Below the pieces are notes generated by a model. The model ran no database searches, was not told the origin of the DNA, and worked only from the letters and a program-made list of their open reading frames with translations. The position numbers and the translations under genes were made by a program. DNA of 64,000 nt from Dryocola sp051297175 (GTDB lineage: Bacteria > Pseudomonadota > Gammaproteobacteria > Enterobacterales > Enterobacteriaceae), in assembly GCF_051297175.1 (NCBI RefSeq), contig NZ_JBINNY010000001.1:3100001-3164000 (forward strand), written 5' to 3'. Shown here in pieces: positions 52,130-61,255 of this stretch (its first letter is position 1; each line of letters starts with the position of its first letter).

Positions 52130-52579
52130 ATGAAACGAAAAAGCATGGAGAACAGCGTCTGTTCCGTCGCCCGCACGCTGGACGTCATCGGCGACTGGTG
52201 GTCGCTGCTGATCGTGCGCGACGCGCTCAACGGCCTGACCCGCTTCGGTGAATTCCAGAAAAACCTCGGCATCGCCAAAAACATGCTGACCCAGCGTCTG
52301 AAACAGCTGGTTGAACAGGGAATTCTTGAGGTGCGCCCCGCCGCCGACGGCTCGGCATGGAACGAATACGTGCTGACGGATAAGGGCCGCGCGCTGCAAA
52401 CCGTGCTGGTCGCCCTGTCACAATGGGGCGGCGAGCACCTGTACGAATGCGCAGAGCAGTGCAGCGTGCTGGTGGATTCCCGCCAGCGCCAGCCTTTGCG
52501 CAAGCTGGTGCCGCAGGCGCAGGACGGTCGCGAGCTGGCCGCAGATGAAATTCTACCGCTGCAGCGCACTCATCCCTGA
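52130..52579 (+). CDS. HxlR-family transcriptional regulator
   Basis: A 149-residue regulator with the family start CSVARTLDVIGDWWSLLIVRDAL, a winged helix-turn-helix (RFGEFQKNLGIAKNMLTQRLKQL) and a C-terminal tail. ATG 52130 is eight bases downstream of GGAGG; the longer frame is not supported. HxlR members often sense electrophiles or redox and control nearby oxidoreductases, here the SDR gene 188 bases downstream. Confidence 0.9.
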   Translation: MKRKSMENSVCSVARTLDVIGDWWSLLIVRDALNGLTRFGEFQKNLGIAKNMLTQRLKQLVEQGILEVRPAADGSAWNEYVLTDKGRALQTVLVALSQWGGEHLYECAEQCSVLVDSRQRQPLRKLVPQAQDGRELAADEILPLQRTHP

Positions 52580-52706
52580 GATTGCGCTTTAAAATTCAAG
52601 GCAGTGGCTCCGGCTGCTGCCGTCACCCGATTTAAACTTCCCTTCTGCCCGGCGACAAAAGCAAAAAAAATCGCCCATAGTGGTTGCATAATAAAACCTT
52701 TCTCAC

Positions 52707-52715
52707 TATCGTTAA
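52707..52715 (+). promoter_or_regulatory. Candidate HxlR operator, copy 2
   Basis: TATCGTTAA repeated 52 bases before the SDR start, in the context ACTATCGTTAATTTGG compared with TTATCGTTAACCGG upstream of the regulator. Confidence 0.4.
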
Positions 52716-52767
52716 TTTGGTTTCATTATTAAACCACCAACCCACAGCCATTTTAGAGGTATGCCCC

Positions 52768-53559
52768 ATGTCCACATCCCGTTCTGTAGCACTGATCACC
52801 GGCGCGTCTTCAGGCATTGGCGCGGTCTACGCCGATCGTTTTGCCGCACGCGGCTATGACCTTCTGCTGGTCGCGCGTCGCGAAGATCGCCTTCAGGCGC
52901 TGGCGAGAAAATTTGAAGCCGAGTATGGCGTTGCGGTCAGCACGCTACGCGCGGATCTAGGGGATGACGCGGGCATTCGCGCCGTCGAGGACGTGCTGCA
53001 AAGCAACGAGCGAATCGGCGTGCTGGTCAACAACGCTGGAACCGCCCACATGGCGCCGTTTATCTCCGGCAGCGCCGGGCTGCATCAGGCCGATATCGCG
53101 CTGAACATTACCTCGTTAACCCGCCTGAGCCTCGCCGCGCTGGGCCAGTTCCAGGCTCGTGACGGGGGCACGCTGATTAACATCGCTTCCGTTCTCGCCC
53201 TTCACGCTCGCGCGGGAAGCGCCGTTTACAGCGGCACCAAGGCCTACGTGCTGAACTTTACTCGCGGATTGCAGGAAGAGTTCGCCGGAACCCACGTGCG
53301 CATTCAGGCCGTGCTGCCAGCGGCGACGGCCACCGAGATTTGGGGTATTTCCGGGGTGCCTGTGGATTCGCTGCCTGCCGACTCGGTAATGACCGCCGAG
53401 CACATGGTGGACGCGTCGCTGGCGGGTTTGGATCAGGGGGAAGCGGTAACTATTCCGCCGCTGCATGACGTGACGTTGTGGGATACCTACGAGGCCGCGC
53501 GGCTGGAGATCTTTGCCGCAGCGCGAACCGGCCAGCCCGCTCCGCGCTATCAGAAGTAA
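52768..53559 (+). CDS. Short-chain dehydrogenase/reductase
   Basis: A 263-residue SDR with NAD(P) site TGASSGIG (residues 11-18), VNNAG near 91 and catalytic Ser, Tyr and Lys in INIASVLALHARAGSAVYSG and TKAY. ATG 52768 is preceded by GAGG at eight bases. Substrate unknown. It probably belongs to the regulon of the HxlR regulator upstream. Confidence 0.88.
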   Translation: MSTSRSVALITGASSGIGAVYADRFAARGYDLLLVARREDRLQALARKFEAEYGVAVSTLRADLGDDAGIRAVEDVLQSNERIGVLVNNAGTAHMAPFISGSAGLHQADIALNITSLTRLSLAALGQFQARDGGTLINIASVLALHARAGSAVYSGTKAYVLNFTRGLQEEFAGTHVRIQAVLPAATATEIWGISGVPVDSLPADSVMTAEHMVDASLAGLDQGEAVTIPPLHDVTLWDTYEAARLEIFAAARTGQPAPRYQK

Positions 53560-53562
53560 CGG

Positions 53563-53590
53563 CTAAAGGCGGGTTTGACCCGCCTTTAGC
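53563..53590. terminator. Convergent terminator SDR/araE
   Basis: Twelve-base-pair stem CTAAAGGCGGGT/ACCCGCCTTTAG with a three-base loop, between two convergent genes. Confidence 0.85.
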
Positions 53591-55009
53591 TTAAATCCCA
53601 ATGTTGCGAAGCTTTTCCCCCGACATCAGCTTTTTCTCGATGTGCTCAAGCGTGACGTTCTTGGTTTCCGGAATGAGCCAGTAGGTAACGCCCACGAACA
53701 GCAGGTTCAGCGCGGTATAGATCCAGAAGGTGGAGGCGGCCCCAACGTTATCCAGCAGCGTCAGGAAGGTTGCGCCGATGATCATGTTCGACACCCAGTT
53801 GGTGGTGGTTGAACAGGTGACCCCGAAATCGCGGCATTTCAGCGGCTGAATTTCGGAGCACAGAATCCACACCACGGGTGCGGCGCTCATGGCGTAGCCC
53901 GCGATGCACATCATCGTCATGCCGACGGACAGCCAGGATAAACCGGCCGAGCTCGCGCCGTTTTCCACCTGCATCAGGCAGTAGCCCAGCACCAGCGTAC
54001 CCAGCGCCATAACGGTAAAACCGATTTTCAGCGCGGGCTTTCTGCCGTTTTTATCGACCGTAAACACGGCAATGAAGGTGGCAAACATGAAGGTTAAGCC
54101 AACGACGACCGTGGCAATCATTTGGTCATGCGTGGAGCTGAACCCGGCCATTTCGAAGATCTTCGGCGCGTAGTACATGATGATGTTCATGCCGGTGAAC
54201 TGCTGCATCGCCTGCAACAGCATGCCGAGAAACACCGCGCGCCTGACGTTGCGGTTGGTTTTGAATAGCGACCAGCCGCCCTGCTTGACCTTCAGGCTTT
54301 CACGAATTTCGTTCAGCTCTTCACGCGCCTTTTCCGAGGTGTCGCGCAGCATGCGCAGCACTTCTTCTGCTTTGACATGCTGCCCTTTCGCGGCCAGCCA
54401 GCGCGGGCTATTAGGCAGGAAAATCACCATCGCCAGCAAAGCCACCGCCGGGAGCGCCAGTATCCCCAGCATTGCCCGCCAGTTGCCGCTGTAGCTGAAC
54501 GCGGTGTCGGATAAAAACGCCAGCACGATGCCCAGCGTCACCATCAGCTGATACATGCTGATCATCTTGCCGCGCACGTTTTCCGCCGCCATTTCAGACA
54601 GATATAAAGGCGCCGTGTACGAGGCAATGCCGACGGCGACGCCTAAAATCACGCGGGCAAAGAGAAGAATTTCGAGGTTGGTCGCAAAGGCCGAGCCAAG
54701 CGAACCGGCGATAAACAGTATCGCGCCGACCAGCAGGCTGTATTTTCGACCAAGACGATGCGACAGCCAGCCGTTAAACAGCGCGCCCATGGCGGCCCCC
54801 AGCATCATGCTGCTCACCACCCACTCCTGCGCGCGGCTGGTCAGCGAAAAGTGATCGGTCAGAAAAGGCAGGGCACCGGCAATCACGCCGATATCCAGCC
54901 CAAAGAGCAGCCCGGCCACGGCGGCAGAGACCGAAACAAACATGTTCATACGGCGAACTTTGCGCTCGTGCGAGCTCTGGATCTGTGGGGCATCACTGAC
55001 ATAAGACAT
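53591..55009 (-). CDS. araE: Arabinose/proton symporter AraE
   Basis: A 472-residue sugar porter with 12 helices, the same length as E. coli AraE and with the same C-terminal EHIEKKLMSGEKLRNIGI. Family signatures RLGRKYSL, PNSPRWL and PETKNVT are present. It imports L-arabinose with protons. ATG 55009 has GGAG seven bases upstream; the longer frame from 55144 reads the leader. In E. coli K-12 araE is at a distant place (near lysA and galR), so this is a displaced location. Upstream sequence includes TTTCCATAAA, like part of an AraC site. Confidence 0.92.
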   Translation of the reverse strand: MSYVSDAPQIQSSHERKVRRMNMFVSVSAAVAGLLFGLDIGVIAGALPFLTDHFSLTSRAQEWVVSSMMLGAAMGALFNGWLSHRLGRKYSLLVGAILFIAGSLGSAFATNLEILLFARVILGVAVGIASYTAPLYLSEMAAENVRGKMISMYQLMVTLGIVLAFLSDTAFSYSGNWRAMLGILALPAVALLAMVIFLPNSPRWLAAKGQHVKAEEVLRMLRDTSEKAREELNEIRESLKVKQGGWSLFKTNRNVRRAVFLGMLLQAMQQFTGMNIIMYYAPKIFEMAGFSSTHDQMIATVVVGLTFMFATFIAVFTVDKNGRKPALKIGFTVMALGTLVLGYCLMQVENGASSAGLSWLSVGMTMMCIAGYAMSAAPVVWILCSEIQPLKCRDFGVTCSTTTNWVSNMIIGATFLTLLDNVGAASTFWIYTALNLLFVGVTYWLIPETKNVTLEHIEKKLMSGEKLRNIGI

Positions 55010-55438
55010 CGTACAACTCCTGCCTTTATGGAAAGTATGGGTTGCCCATACGGTAGGAGATCTTGCGCCGTGCCCGTCAGGTGAAAAGGGGCGAAGAGAT
55101 GGATGATACTGCTGCACCGGATGGTTTTGTGATGCAGGTTTCAATTATGCGCAGGCACAAAAGGCGAAATATCGTCCGCAATTCGATAAAAATAAAGGCA
55201 AAAAATCATCACACATACTTTTTGTGTATATATTCAACAATTGCCGATATGGATTTTTATTGTTTGACTTAGGCTTAGTGTAAAATCCGCACGCCGCTAA
55301 AACCCGTGTTCAGGCTGCACGTCAAAAACGCCAAGGCTTTAGCCACTTCACAACTCTGCAACGGGTCTATTACCCGTCCGATAATGCCGTGCTAGTCTGC
55401 ACAAATGTTAATTTTTTGTTATTTCCGGTACGGAAGGT
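55010..55438. promoter_or_regulatory. Divergent region araE / sensor kinase
   Basis: About 430 bases with no gene. It holds control sites for two divergent units. ATCACACATACTTTTTGTGTAT near 55208 is partly symmetric. No AraC or CRP site could be called with confidence. Confidence 0.35.
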
Positions 55439-57088
55439 ATGAACCGCAGACTGCCGTTTCAGGTAAAGCTTTTTTTGTCGCTGGTAGGATTCTCGTGCCT
55501 GCTGCTGGCGCTGCTGGGCGGCATTTTATATCATGTTATCAACCGCCAGCTTCACCGCGATCTGGGGCAGCGCGCCCGCGTGCAGGCCAGTGAAATCGCG
55601 CTGATGCCGGGACTGGCGGATAAGGTCGCGGCCAGGGATGTTCCAGGCATTGCGCGCCTGATTCAGCCGCTGCGCAACCAAAGCGATGCCAGCTATTTTG
55701 TGATTGGCGATGTGAATGAGCGCCACCTCTATCACTCCGAATCCCCCGAACGCCTTTATCTGCCGATGATTGGCGGCGATAACGCCGAGGTGTTACAGGG
55801 GAAGACCATTATTTCCCAACGCCTGGGCGGTATCGGCGTTTCTTTGCGCAGCAAGGCACCGATACTTGATGCCGATAATCAGGTGATCGGCATCGTTTCC
55901 ATCGGCTACCTCACCTCTTATATCGCCAATATCAACGCCCGTCTGCTCTGGCAGGCGACGCTGTACGGTCTGCTGCTGCTGTTGCTGCTGTTTATTTTTT
56001 CCTGGATGTTCACCCGCAACGTAAAAAGGCAGATGTTCTGGCTGGAGCCGAGAGACATCGCGATGCTGGTACGCCAGCAGAAGGCGCTGCTCGAGGCGAT
56101 GTATGAAGGGGTGTTTGCCATTAACGCCGACAGGCAGCTGATTTTAATCAACCACGCCGCGCGGGATCTGCTGGATATTCACCACCCCGAAAACGAGATG
56201 CTCGGCAAACCGCTGACGGACGTTATCCAACTGCCACCGGCCTTTTTTAGCGAGGCCGGTACGGCTGAAAGCCGCCGCCATCACGACAGGATAATCGTGC
56301 TCAACCAGCGGCAGGTGATCGTGAACCGCGTGCCGATCGAGCTTGAGCCCGATGCCGAAAGCGGATGGGTTTTCAGCTTCCGCGATAAAAACGACATCAA
56401 TACCCTGAGCAGCCAGCTGAGCCAGGTGAAGCGCTACGCGGATAACCTGCGCATCATGCGCCACGAACAGCTGAACTGGACGGCGACGCTTGCGGGGCTG
56501 CTGCAGATGAAACGCTACGACGACGCGATGCGCTATATTCAGGCCCAGTCCGAAGGCGCGCAGTCGGTGCTGGATTTTGTTTCCGCCCACGTGACCTCGC
56601 CCGCGCTGTGCGGCCTGCTGCTGGGGAAATACGTTAGCGCGCGGGAAAAAGGCATTGAGCTGGCTTTCGACCCCGCCTGCCAGCTGGCGCAAATCCCGCG
56701 CGCTATCAGCGAAACGGCGCTGCTGTCGGTGATCGGCAATCTGCTGGATAACGCCGTGGATGCCACCCTCAGCGCACGGGCGTCGGCTCCCGTAGAACTT
56801 TATATTTCCGACAGAAACCAGGAGCTGCTTATCGAAGTGGCCGACCGGGGATGCGGCGTGAACGATGCGCTAAAGCCGCACATCTTCGAACAGGGCGTGA
56901 CCAGCAAGCCCACGGACGGCGGGGATCTGGCCGGGTCCGATCACGGCATTGGCCTGTACCTGGTGGCGGGCTACGTGCGCCAGGCCGGGGGCAGCATCGA
57001 AGTCGCCGACAACCGGCCGCAGGGCACCATTTTTTCCGTTTTTATTCCCTTCTTGCCAGACGAGCCAGCAGGACAACAGCATGAATAA
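55439..57088 (+). CDS. CitA/DcuS-type sensor histidine kinase
   Basis: A 549-residue membrane kinase. TM1 (about 10-32), a periplasmic PAS-like sensor domain (about 35-170), TM2 (about 173-195), a cytoplasmic PAS domain (about 210-320), then the H-box MRHEQLNWTATLAGL near 340, N-box GNLLDNAVDA near 436 and G-box DHGIGLYLV near 503. This is the layout of DpiB/CitA and DcuS, which sense di- and tricarboxylates. It overlaps the response regulator gene by 8 bases. The ligand is unknown. Confidence 0.93.
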   Translation: MNRRLPFQVKLFLSLVGFSCLLLALLGGILYHVINRQLHRDLGQRARVQASEIALMPGLADKVAARDVPGIARLIQPLRNQSDASYFVIGDVNERHLYHSESPERLYLPMIGGDNAEVLQGKTIISQRLGGIGVSLRSKAPILDADNQVIGIVSIGYLTSYIANINARLLWQATLYGLLLLLLLFIFSWMFTRNVKRQMFWLEPRDIAMLVRQQKALLEAMYEGVFAINADRQLILINHAARDLLDIHHPENEMLGKPLTDVIQLPPAFFSEAGTAESRRHHDRIIVLNQRQVIVNRVPIELEPDAESGWVFSFRDKNDINTLSSQLSQVKRYADNLRIMRHEQLNWTATLAGLLQMKRYDDAMRYIQAQSEGAQSVLDFVSAHVTSPALCGLLLGKYVSAREKGIELAFDPACQLAQIPRAISETALLSVIGNLLDNAVDATLSARASAPVELYISDRNQELLIEVADRGCGVNDALKPHIFEQGVTSKPTDGGDLAGSDHGIGLYLVAGYVRQAGGSIEVADNRPQGTIFSVFIPFLPDEPAGQQHE

Positions 57089-57782
57089 TAGAACGCTTTT
57101 TGATGTCGTCATCGTGGAAGACGAACCCTATCTCGCCGGATTACACCGCGATTTCATCGAGCAAAACTTTCGGCTGCGCGTGGTGGGCATTGCCGGGACG
57201 ATTGAGCAGGCGCGCGCGCTGATTGAGCGGCATCAGCCGCATCTGGTGCTGCTCGACAACTTCCTGCCCGACGGCCAGGGCGTGGAGCTGATCGCCTCAT
57301 CCCAGCTCAAAAACTGCGATTGTTCGGTGATATTTATCACCGCGGCGAGCGATATGCAGACCTGTAGCCAGGCCATGCGCAGCGGCGCGTTCGACTACAT
57401 CATCAAGCCGGTGTCGTTTCATCGCCTGCGCAGTTCGCTTGAGCGTTTTATGCAGCTGGCCAAAACCCTGCGCCAGGTGACGGTTGTCGACCAAAGCGCG
57501 CTCGACCGGCTCTACAATCTACCCACGATCAATACGCCGCCCTCGCCCTCTACCAAAGGCATTGAGCCTAACACCCTGGATAAGGTGCAGCGCATTTTCA
57601 CGGACAGACCGGACGCGAACTGGTCCGTTGAGCAGGTTGTGGAAGAGGTCGGCATCAGCAAAACGACGTGCCGCCGGTATCTGGAATACTGCGTGGAGAT
57701 GGGTTTTATCGGCATCGAGATGCAGTACGGCAATATCGGCCATCCCCGGCGGCTGTACCGCAAGAAATCTGCCGTGCGCTAG
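57081..57782 (+). CDS. CitB/DcuR-type response regulator
   Basis: A 233-residue regulator. The receiver domain has acidic VEDE (12-15), phosphoacceptor Asp59 in LVLLDNFLPDG and Lys in DYIIKPVS; the C-terminal helix-turn-helix (about 165-215) has WSVEQVVEEVGISKTTCRRYLEYC. Typical of CitB/DcuR partners. The nearest target is the ABC operon 150 bases downstream. Confidence 0.93.
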   Translation: MNNRTLFDVVIVEDEPYLAGLHRDFIEQNFRLRVVGIAGTIEQARALIERHQPHLVLLDNFLPDGQGVELIASSQLKNCDCSVIFITAASDMQTCSQAMRSGAFDYIIKPVSFHRLRSSLERFMQLAKTLRQVTVVDQSALDRLYNLPTINTPPSPSTKGIEPNTLDKVQRIFTDRPDANWSVEQVVEEVGISKTTCRRYLEYCVEMGFIGIEMQYGNIGHPRRLYRKKSAVR

Positions 57783-57891
57783 GCTGTCGTCTCGTGGTGT
57801 TAATGGTGTTAATTGCCCAAAAAAAGCCGCGAATCACAAATCCAGAAGTTAAAAAGATGCCCCTATTGTCTGGCCGACGCGACACGCTATG

Positions 57892-57927
57892 TTGATTTTT
57901 AGTTACCACGGTAAAACTAAAGGTCAA
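57892..57927. promoter_or_regulatory. Dyad immediately upstream of the binding-protein gene
   Basis: TTGA (57892-57895) and TTTAGTT (57898-57904) mirror AACTAAA (57915-57921) and TCAA (57924-57927) about one centre. The right arm includes the probable ribosome-binding site AAGG. This may be an operator or an mRNA hairpin. Confidence 0.5.
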
Positions 57928-57932
57928 TAATA

Positions 57933-59021
57933 ATGTTAAATAAATTAAATCTTTCTCTGCTCTCTACCGCCGTGCTGATGTCGGCTTCCGTCCTGTCCGC
58001 GTTACCCCAGGGCTACCCGGCCGACTATCAAAAAATCGTCGACGCCGCGACCAAAGAAGGCAAGGTCGTCATTTATTCAACCACGGATACCAAGGCCGCA
58101 GGCCCGCTGATTCAGGGATTTGAGGCCGCCTACCCCGGCATTAAGGTTGAATATAACGACATGAACAGCACCGAGCTGTACAACCGTTATATCAGCGAAC
58201 AGGCGGCGGGCGGCACCAGCGGCGACGTGGTGTGGAGTTCGTCGATGGACACGGGCCTCAAGCTCTCCGTCGACTACGCGCAGGAATATAAATCCCCCGA
58301 GCAGGGCCAGCTGCCGAAATGGGCGGTGTGGAAGGACAAGGCCTACGGCACAACCTACGAGCCGGTGGTGTTTATCTATAACAAGCGCCAGATCCCGGCA
58401 GGCGAAGTCCCCGATTCCCACACCGCGCTGGCAAAACTCATTTCCAGCCAGCCCGACAAATTCAGCAAAAAAGTCACCACCTACGATATCGAAAAGTCGG
58501 GACTCGGCTTCATGCTTTCCGTGCAGGATTCGAAGGCCGATCCTGACTATTTTAAAACGCTCGCCGACGTCGCTAAAGGCGGCCTGGCGGTTCAGTCCTC
58601 GACCGGCACCATGATGGAGCGCGTGTCGTCTGGCGAAAACCTGATTGGCTTTAATATCCTCGGTTCCTACGCCGAAGCGCGCGCTAAAACCGATCCTTCG
58701 CTCGGCATCTCTTATCCGAAAGATTACACCCTCGTGCTGTCACGCGTTTCGTTCATCAGCCAGCAGGCGCAGAACGGCAACGCCGCGAGGCTGTGGCTGG
58801 ACTACGTGCTGTCTGAAAAAGGCCAGAGCATTCTGGCAAATCAGGCGGATATCCCCTCAATTCGCAACGATATCGAAGGCAAAAACGATATCGACGGCAT
58901 GACCAAAATGTTCGGCAACGCGCTCAAGCCGATTCCGGTTGACGAAAGCCTGCTTGAGTACCTGCAGCCAAAAAAACGCCTCGAGTACATTAAAGAGTGG
59001 CGCACCGCCGCCGCGAAATAA
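57933..59021 (+). CDS. ABC transporter periplasmic binding protein (AfuA-like)
   Basis: A 362-residue type II periplasmic binding protein of the Fe(III)/sugar-phosphate group (AfuA/FbpA-like). Signal peptide to about residue 23 (VLSA), then KEGKVVIYSTTDTKAAGPLI and GTSGDVVWSSSMD. No Tyr-Tyr iron-ligand pair could be recognised, so an organic anion or phosphorylated sugar is as likely as iron. The permease and ATPase genes follow after the repeat array. Confidence 0.85.
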   Translation: MLNKLNLSLLSTAVLMSASVLSALPQGYPADYQKIVDAATKEGKVVIYSTTDTKAAGPLIQGFEAAYPGIKVEYNDMNSTELYNRYISEQAAGGTSGDVVWSSSMDTGLKLSVDYAQEYKSPEQGQLPKWAVWKDKAYGTTYEPVVFIYNKRQIPAGEVPDSHTALAKLISSQPDKFSKKVTTYDIEKSGLGFMLSVQDSKADPDYFKTLADVAKGGLAVQSSTGTMMERVSSGENLIGFNILGSYAEARAKTDPSLGISYPKDYTLVLSRVSFISQQAQNGNAARLWLDYVLSEKGQSILANQADIPSIRNDIEGKNDIDGMTKMFGNALKPIPVDESLLEYLQPKKRLEYIKEWRTAAAK

Positions 59022-59030
59022 AACACCGGC

Positions 59031-59056
59031 GGTGGATGGCGCTTCGCTTATCCACC
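59031..59056. repeat. REP-like palindrome before the tandem array
   Basis: GGTGGAT...ATCCACC with the centre GGCGCTTCGCTT, the same family as 40638 and 50634, placed in inverse orientation to the array. Confidence 0.8.
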
Positions 59057-59086
59057 CTACAAAACCGCCCGACATTAAAAGCCAAT

Positions 59087-59482
59087 CGTAGGTCGGATAA
59101 GCGAAGCGCCATCCGACAGTTAAAACCAACCGTAGGTCGGATAAGCGAAGCGCCGCCCGACAGTTAAAACCAACCGTAGGTCGGATAAGCGCAGCGCCAT
59201 CCGACAGTTAAAACCAACCGTAGGTCGGATAAGCGAAGCGCCATCCAACAGTTAAAGCCATTCGTAAGTTGGATAAGCGAAGCGCCGTCCGACAGTTAAA
59301 GCCATTCGTAGGTCGGATAAGCGAAGCGCCATCCGACAGTTAAAACCAACCGTAGGTCGGATAAGCGAAGCGCCATCCGACAGTTAAAGCCATTCGTAGG
59401 TCGGATAAGCGAAGCGCCGTCCAACAGTTAAAGCCATTCGTAGGTCGGATAAGCGAAGCGCCATCCGACAATTAAGGGAAGC
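59087..59482. repeat. Nine tandem 44-base REP-type repeats
   Basis: Units begin at 59087, 59131, 59175, 59219, 59263, 59307, 59351, 59395 and 59439, an exact 44-base period. Each reads CGTAGGTCGGATAAGCGAAG followed by CGCCATCCGACAGTTAAA and a short linker (ACCAAC or GCCATT). GTCGGAT and ATCCGAC form a seven-base-pair stem. The last unit runs into the ribosome-binding site of the permease gene, diverging after TTAA. Linkers are of two types, occurring in runs, which suggests stepwise duplication. Confidence 0.95.
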
Positions 59483-59485
59483 CCC

Positions 59486-61255
59486 ATGAATGCATTGCTC
59501 CGAAAGTGGCAGAGCCTGCCGCGCGGCGTTGTGGTGCTGATAACCGCGCTGGTTATCTACGTTCCGCTGTCGTTTATCGTGATTCAAAGCTTTCTCTCCG
59601 CGCCCTTTTTTGCGCCGTCGAAGGAGTGGAGCCTCGAGTCCTTTGAGTTTATTTTTACCGACCCGGATTTCTATAAGGCGCTAAAAAGCGGGTTTATTCT
59701 CGCCTTCGGACTGGTGATTATCGCCATTCCGCTGGGCGGGATTTTAGCCTTTTTGATGGTGCGCACCGATTTGCCCGGCAGGCGCGTTATCGAGCCGCTG
59801 ATTCTGGTGCCTATTTTCGTTTCGCCAATGGTGCTGGGGTTTGGCTACGTGGTCGCCGCCGGGCCGGTGGGGTTCTTTTCGCTGTGGGCGCAGGCGATAC
59901 TCGGCTTCGTGCCGTGGAATATCTACGATATGTCGAGCATCGTGGTAATTGCGGGCCTGACGCACGTTCCGCACGCCTATCTGTATATCTCCTCCGCCTT
60001 GCGCAGCGTCGGTTCGGACGTTGAGGAAGCCGCGCGTACCGCTGGCGCGTCGCCGCTACAGGTAATGACGGCGGTGAGCCTGCCGATGGTGCGCCCGTCG
60101 ATTCTTTACGCGTCGGTGTTGCTGTTCTTCCTCGGGCTGGAAGTGTTCGGCCTGATGCTGGTGCTGGGCGACCCGGAAGGCAACATGGTGCTGGCGACCT
60201 ATCTCTATCAGCTGACCAACAAGCTCGGCACGCCGTCCTACCATTTAATGGCCGCCGTCGCCGTGGTGCTGATCTGCATCACGATCCCGCTGGTGGCGCT
60301 GCAACGCCGCCTGATGCGCACCGCCAACCGGTTTGTGACGGTAAAAGGCAAGGCGTCGCAGGCCCGGGCGTTGCCGCTGGGAAAATGGCGCTGGGTCGCA
60401 GGCGCGGTGGTGGCATTTTGGCTGACGGTGACCATCGGCGTGCCGCTGTTAGGCGTCGTGCTGCGCGCGTTTATCTCCAACTGGGGCGTTGGCGTTTCGC
60501 TTTGGGACGAGCTGTCGCTCAATACCTTCCGCAGCATTTGGGAGCAGCCGAACCTGCTGCGGGCAATCGTCAACTCCATGGCGATTGGCGTTATCGGCGG
60601 CGCGCTGGCCGTAGCGTGCTATCTGTTTATCGGCATCGCCATGCACCGCAAACCCGACAACGTTACCCGCTTTCTTGACTACAGCGTGCTGGTGCCGCGC
60701 GCGGTGCCCGGGCTGCTGGCTGGCCTGGCGTTTCTGTGGGTGTTCCTGTTCCTGCCGATGTGGCTCGATAACGCGCTGAAGTCCGGCTGGCTTTCCGGCA
60801 TGCCGTGGTCGCAGTGGCTGCGGGATAACTTTGTTGTCTGGCTGCGGTCGCTGCGCAGCACCATTTTCAGCGTCTGGCTGGCCTACACCGTGGTGTGGAT
60901 GGCCTACGGCCTGCGTCTGATTTCCTCCACGCTGCTGCAGGTGGGGCCGGAGCTGGAAGAAGCCGCCCGCAGCACGGGGGCCACGCGGGGGCAAATCACC
61001 CGCCACGTTACCATCCCGCTTTCACGCTACGGGCTGATTGGCTCCTGGCTGCTGATGTTCCTGATTTTTGAGCGCGAATACTCAACCGGCGTGTACCTGC
61101 TGTCGCCGGGCACCGAAACCATCGGCTCGATGCTGGTTTCTCTGTGGGCGGCGGGCGCCATTGATATCGTCGCAGCCCTCTCGTTTATTAATATCCTGCT
61201 GGTCGTCGTAGGCCTGGGGATCGCCCTTCGCTTTGGAGTGAAACTACATGATTGA
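59486..61255 (+). CDS. ABC transporter double permease (AfuB-like)
   Basis: A 589-residue protein made of two six-helix permease halves. Each has an EAA loop for contact with the ATPase: EEAARTAGASPLQVMTAVSL near 188 and EEAARSTGATRGQITRHVTI near 491. This fused form is typical of FbpB/AfuB-type importers. ATG 59486 has GGGA six bases upstream, directly at the end of the repeat array. It overlaps the ATPase gene by 8 bases. Confidence 0.92.
   Translation: MNALLRKWQSLPRGVVVLITALVIYVPLSFIVIQSFLSAPFFAPSKEWSLESFEFIFTDPDFYKALKSGFILAFGLVIIAIPLGGILAFLMVRTDLPGRRVIEPLILVPIFVSPMVLGFGYVVAAGPVGFFSLWAQAILGFVPWNIYDMSSIVVIAGLTHVPHAYLYISSALRSVGSDVEEAARTAGASPLQVMTAVSLPMVRPSILYASVLLFFLGLEVFGLMLVLGDPEGNMVLATYLYQLTNKLGTPSYHLMAAVAVVLICITIPLVALQRRLMRTANRFVTVKGKASQARALPLGKWRWVAGAVVAFWLTVTIGVPLLGVVLRAFISNWGVGVSLWDELSLNTFRSIWEQPNLLRAIVNSMAIGVIGGALAVACYLFIGIAMHRKPDNVTRFLDYSVLVPRAVPGLLAGLAFLWVFLFLPMWLDNALKSGWLSGMPWSQWLRDNFVVWLRSLRSTIFSVWLAYTVVWMAYGLRLISSTLLQVGPELEEAARSTGATRGQITRHVTIPLSRYGLIGSWLLMFLIFEREYSTGVYLLSPGTETIGSMLVSLWAAGAIDIVAALSFINILLVVVGLGIALRFGVKLHD

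Noticed and set aside
59087..59482. Tandem array as a possible CRISPR
   Set aside because: Intervening segments are not unique spacers; they alternate between two near-identical linkers, and the 44-base unit is a REP-type palindrome. No cas gene is nearby.
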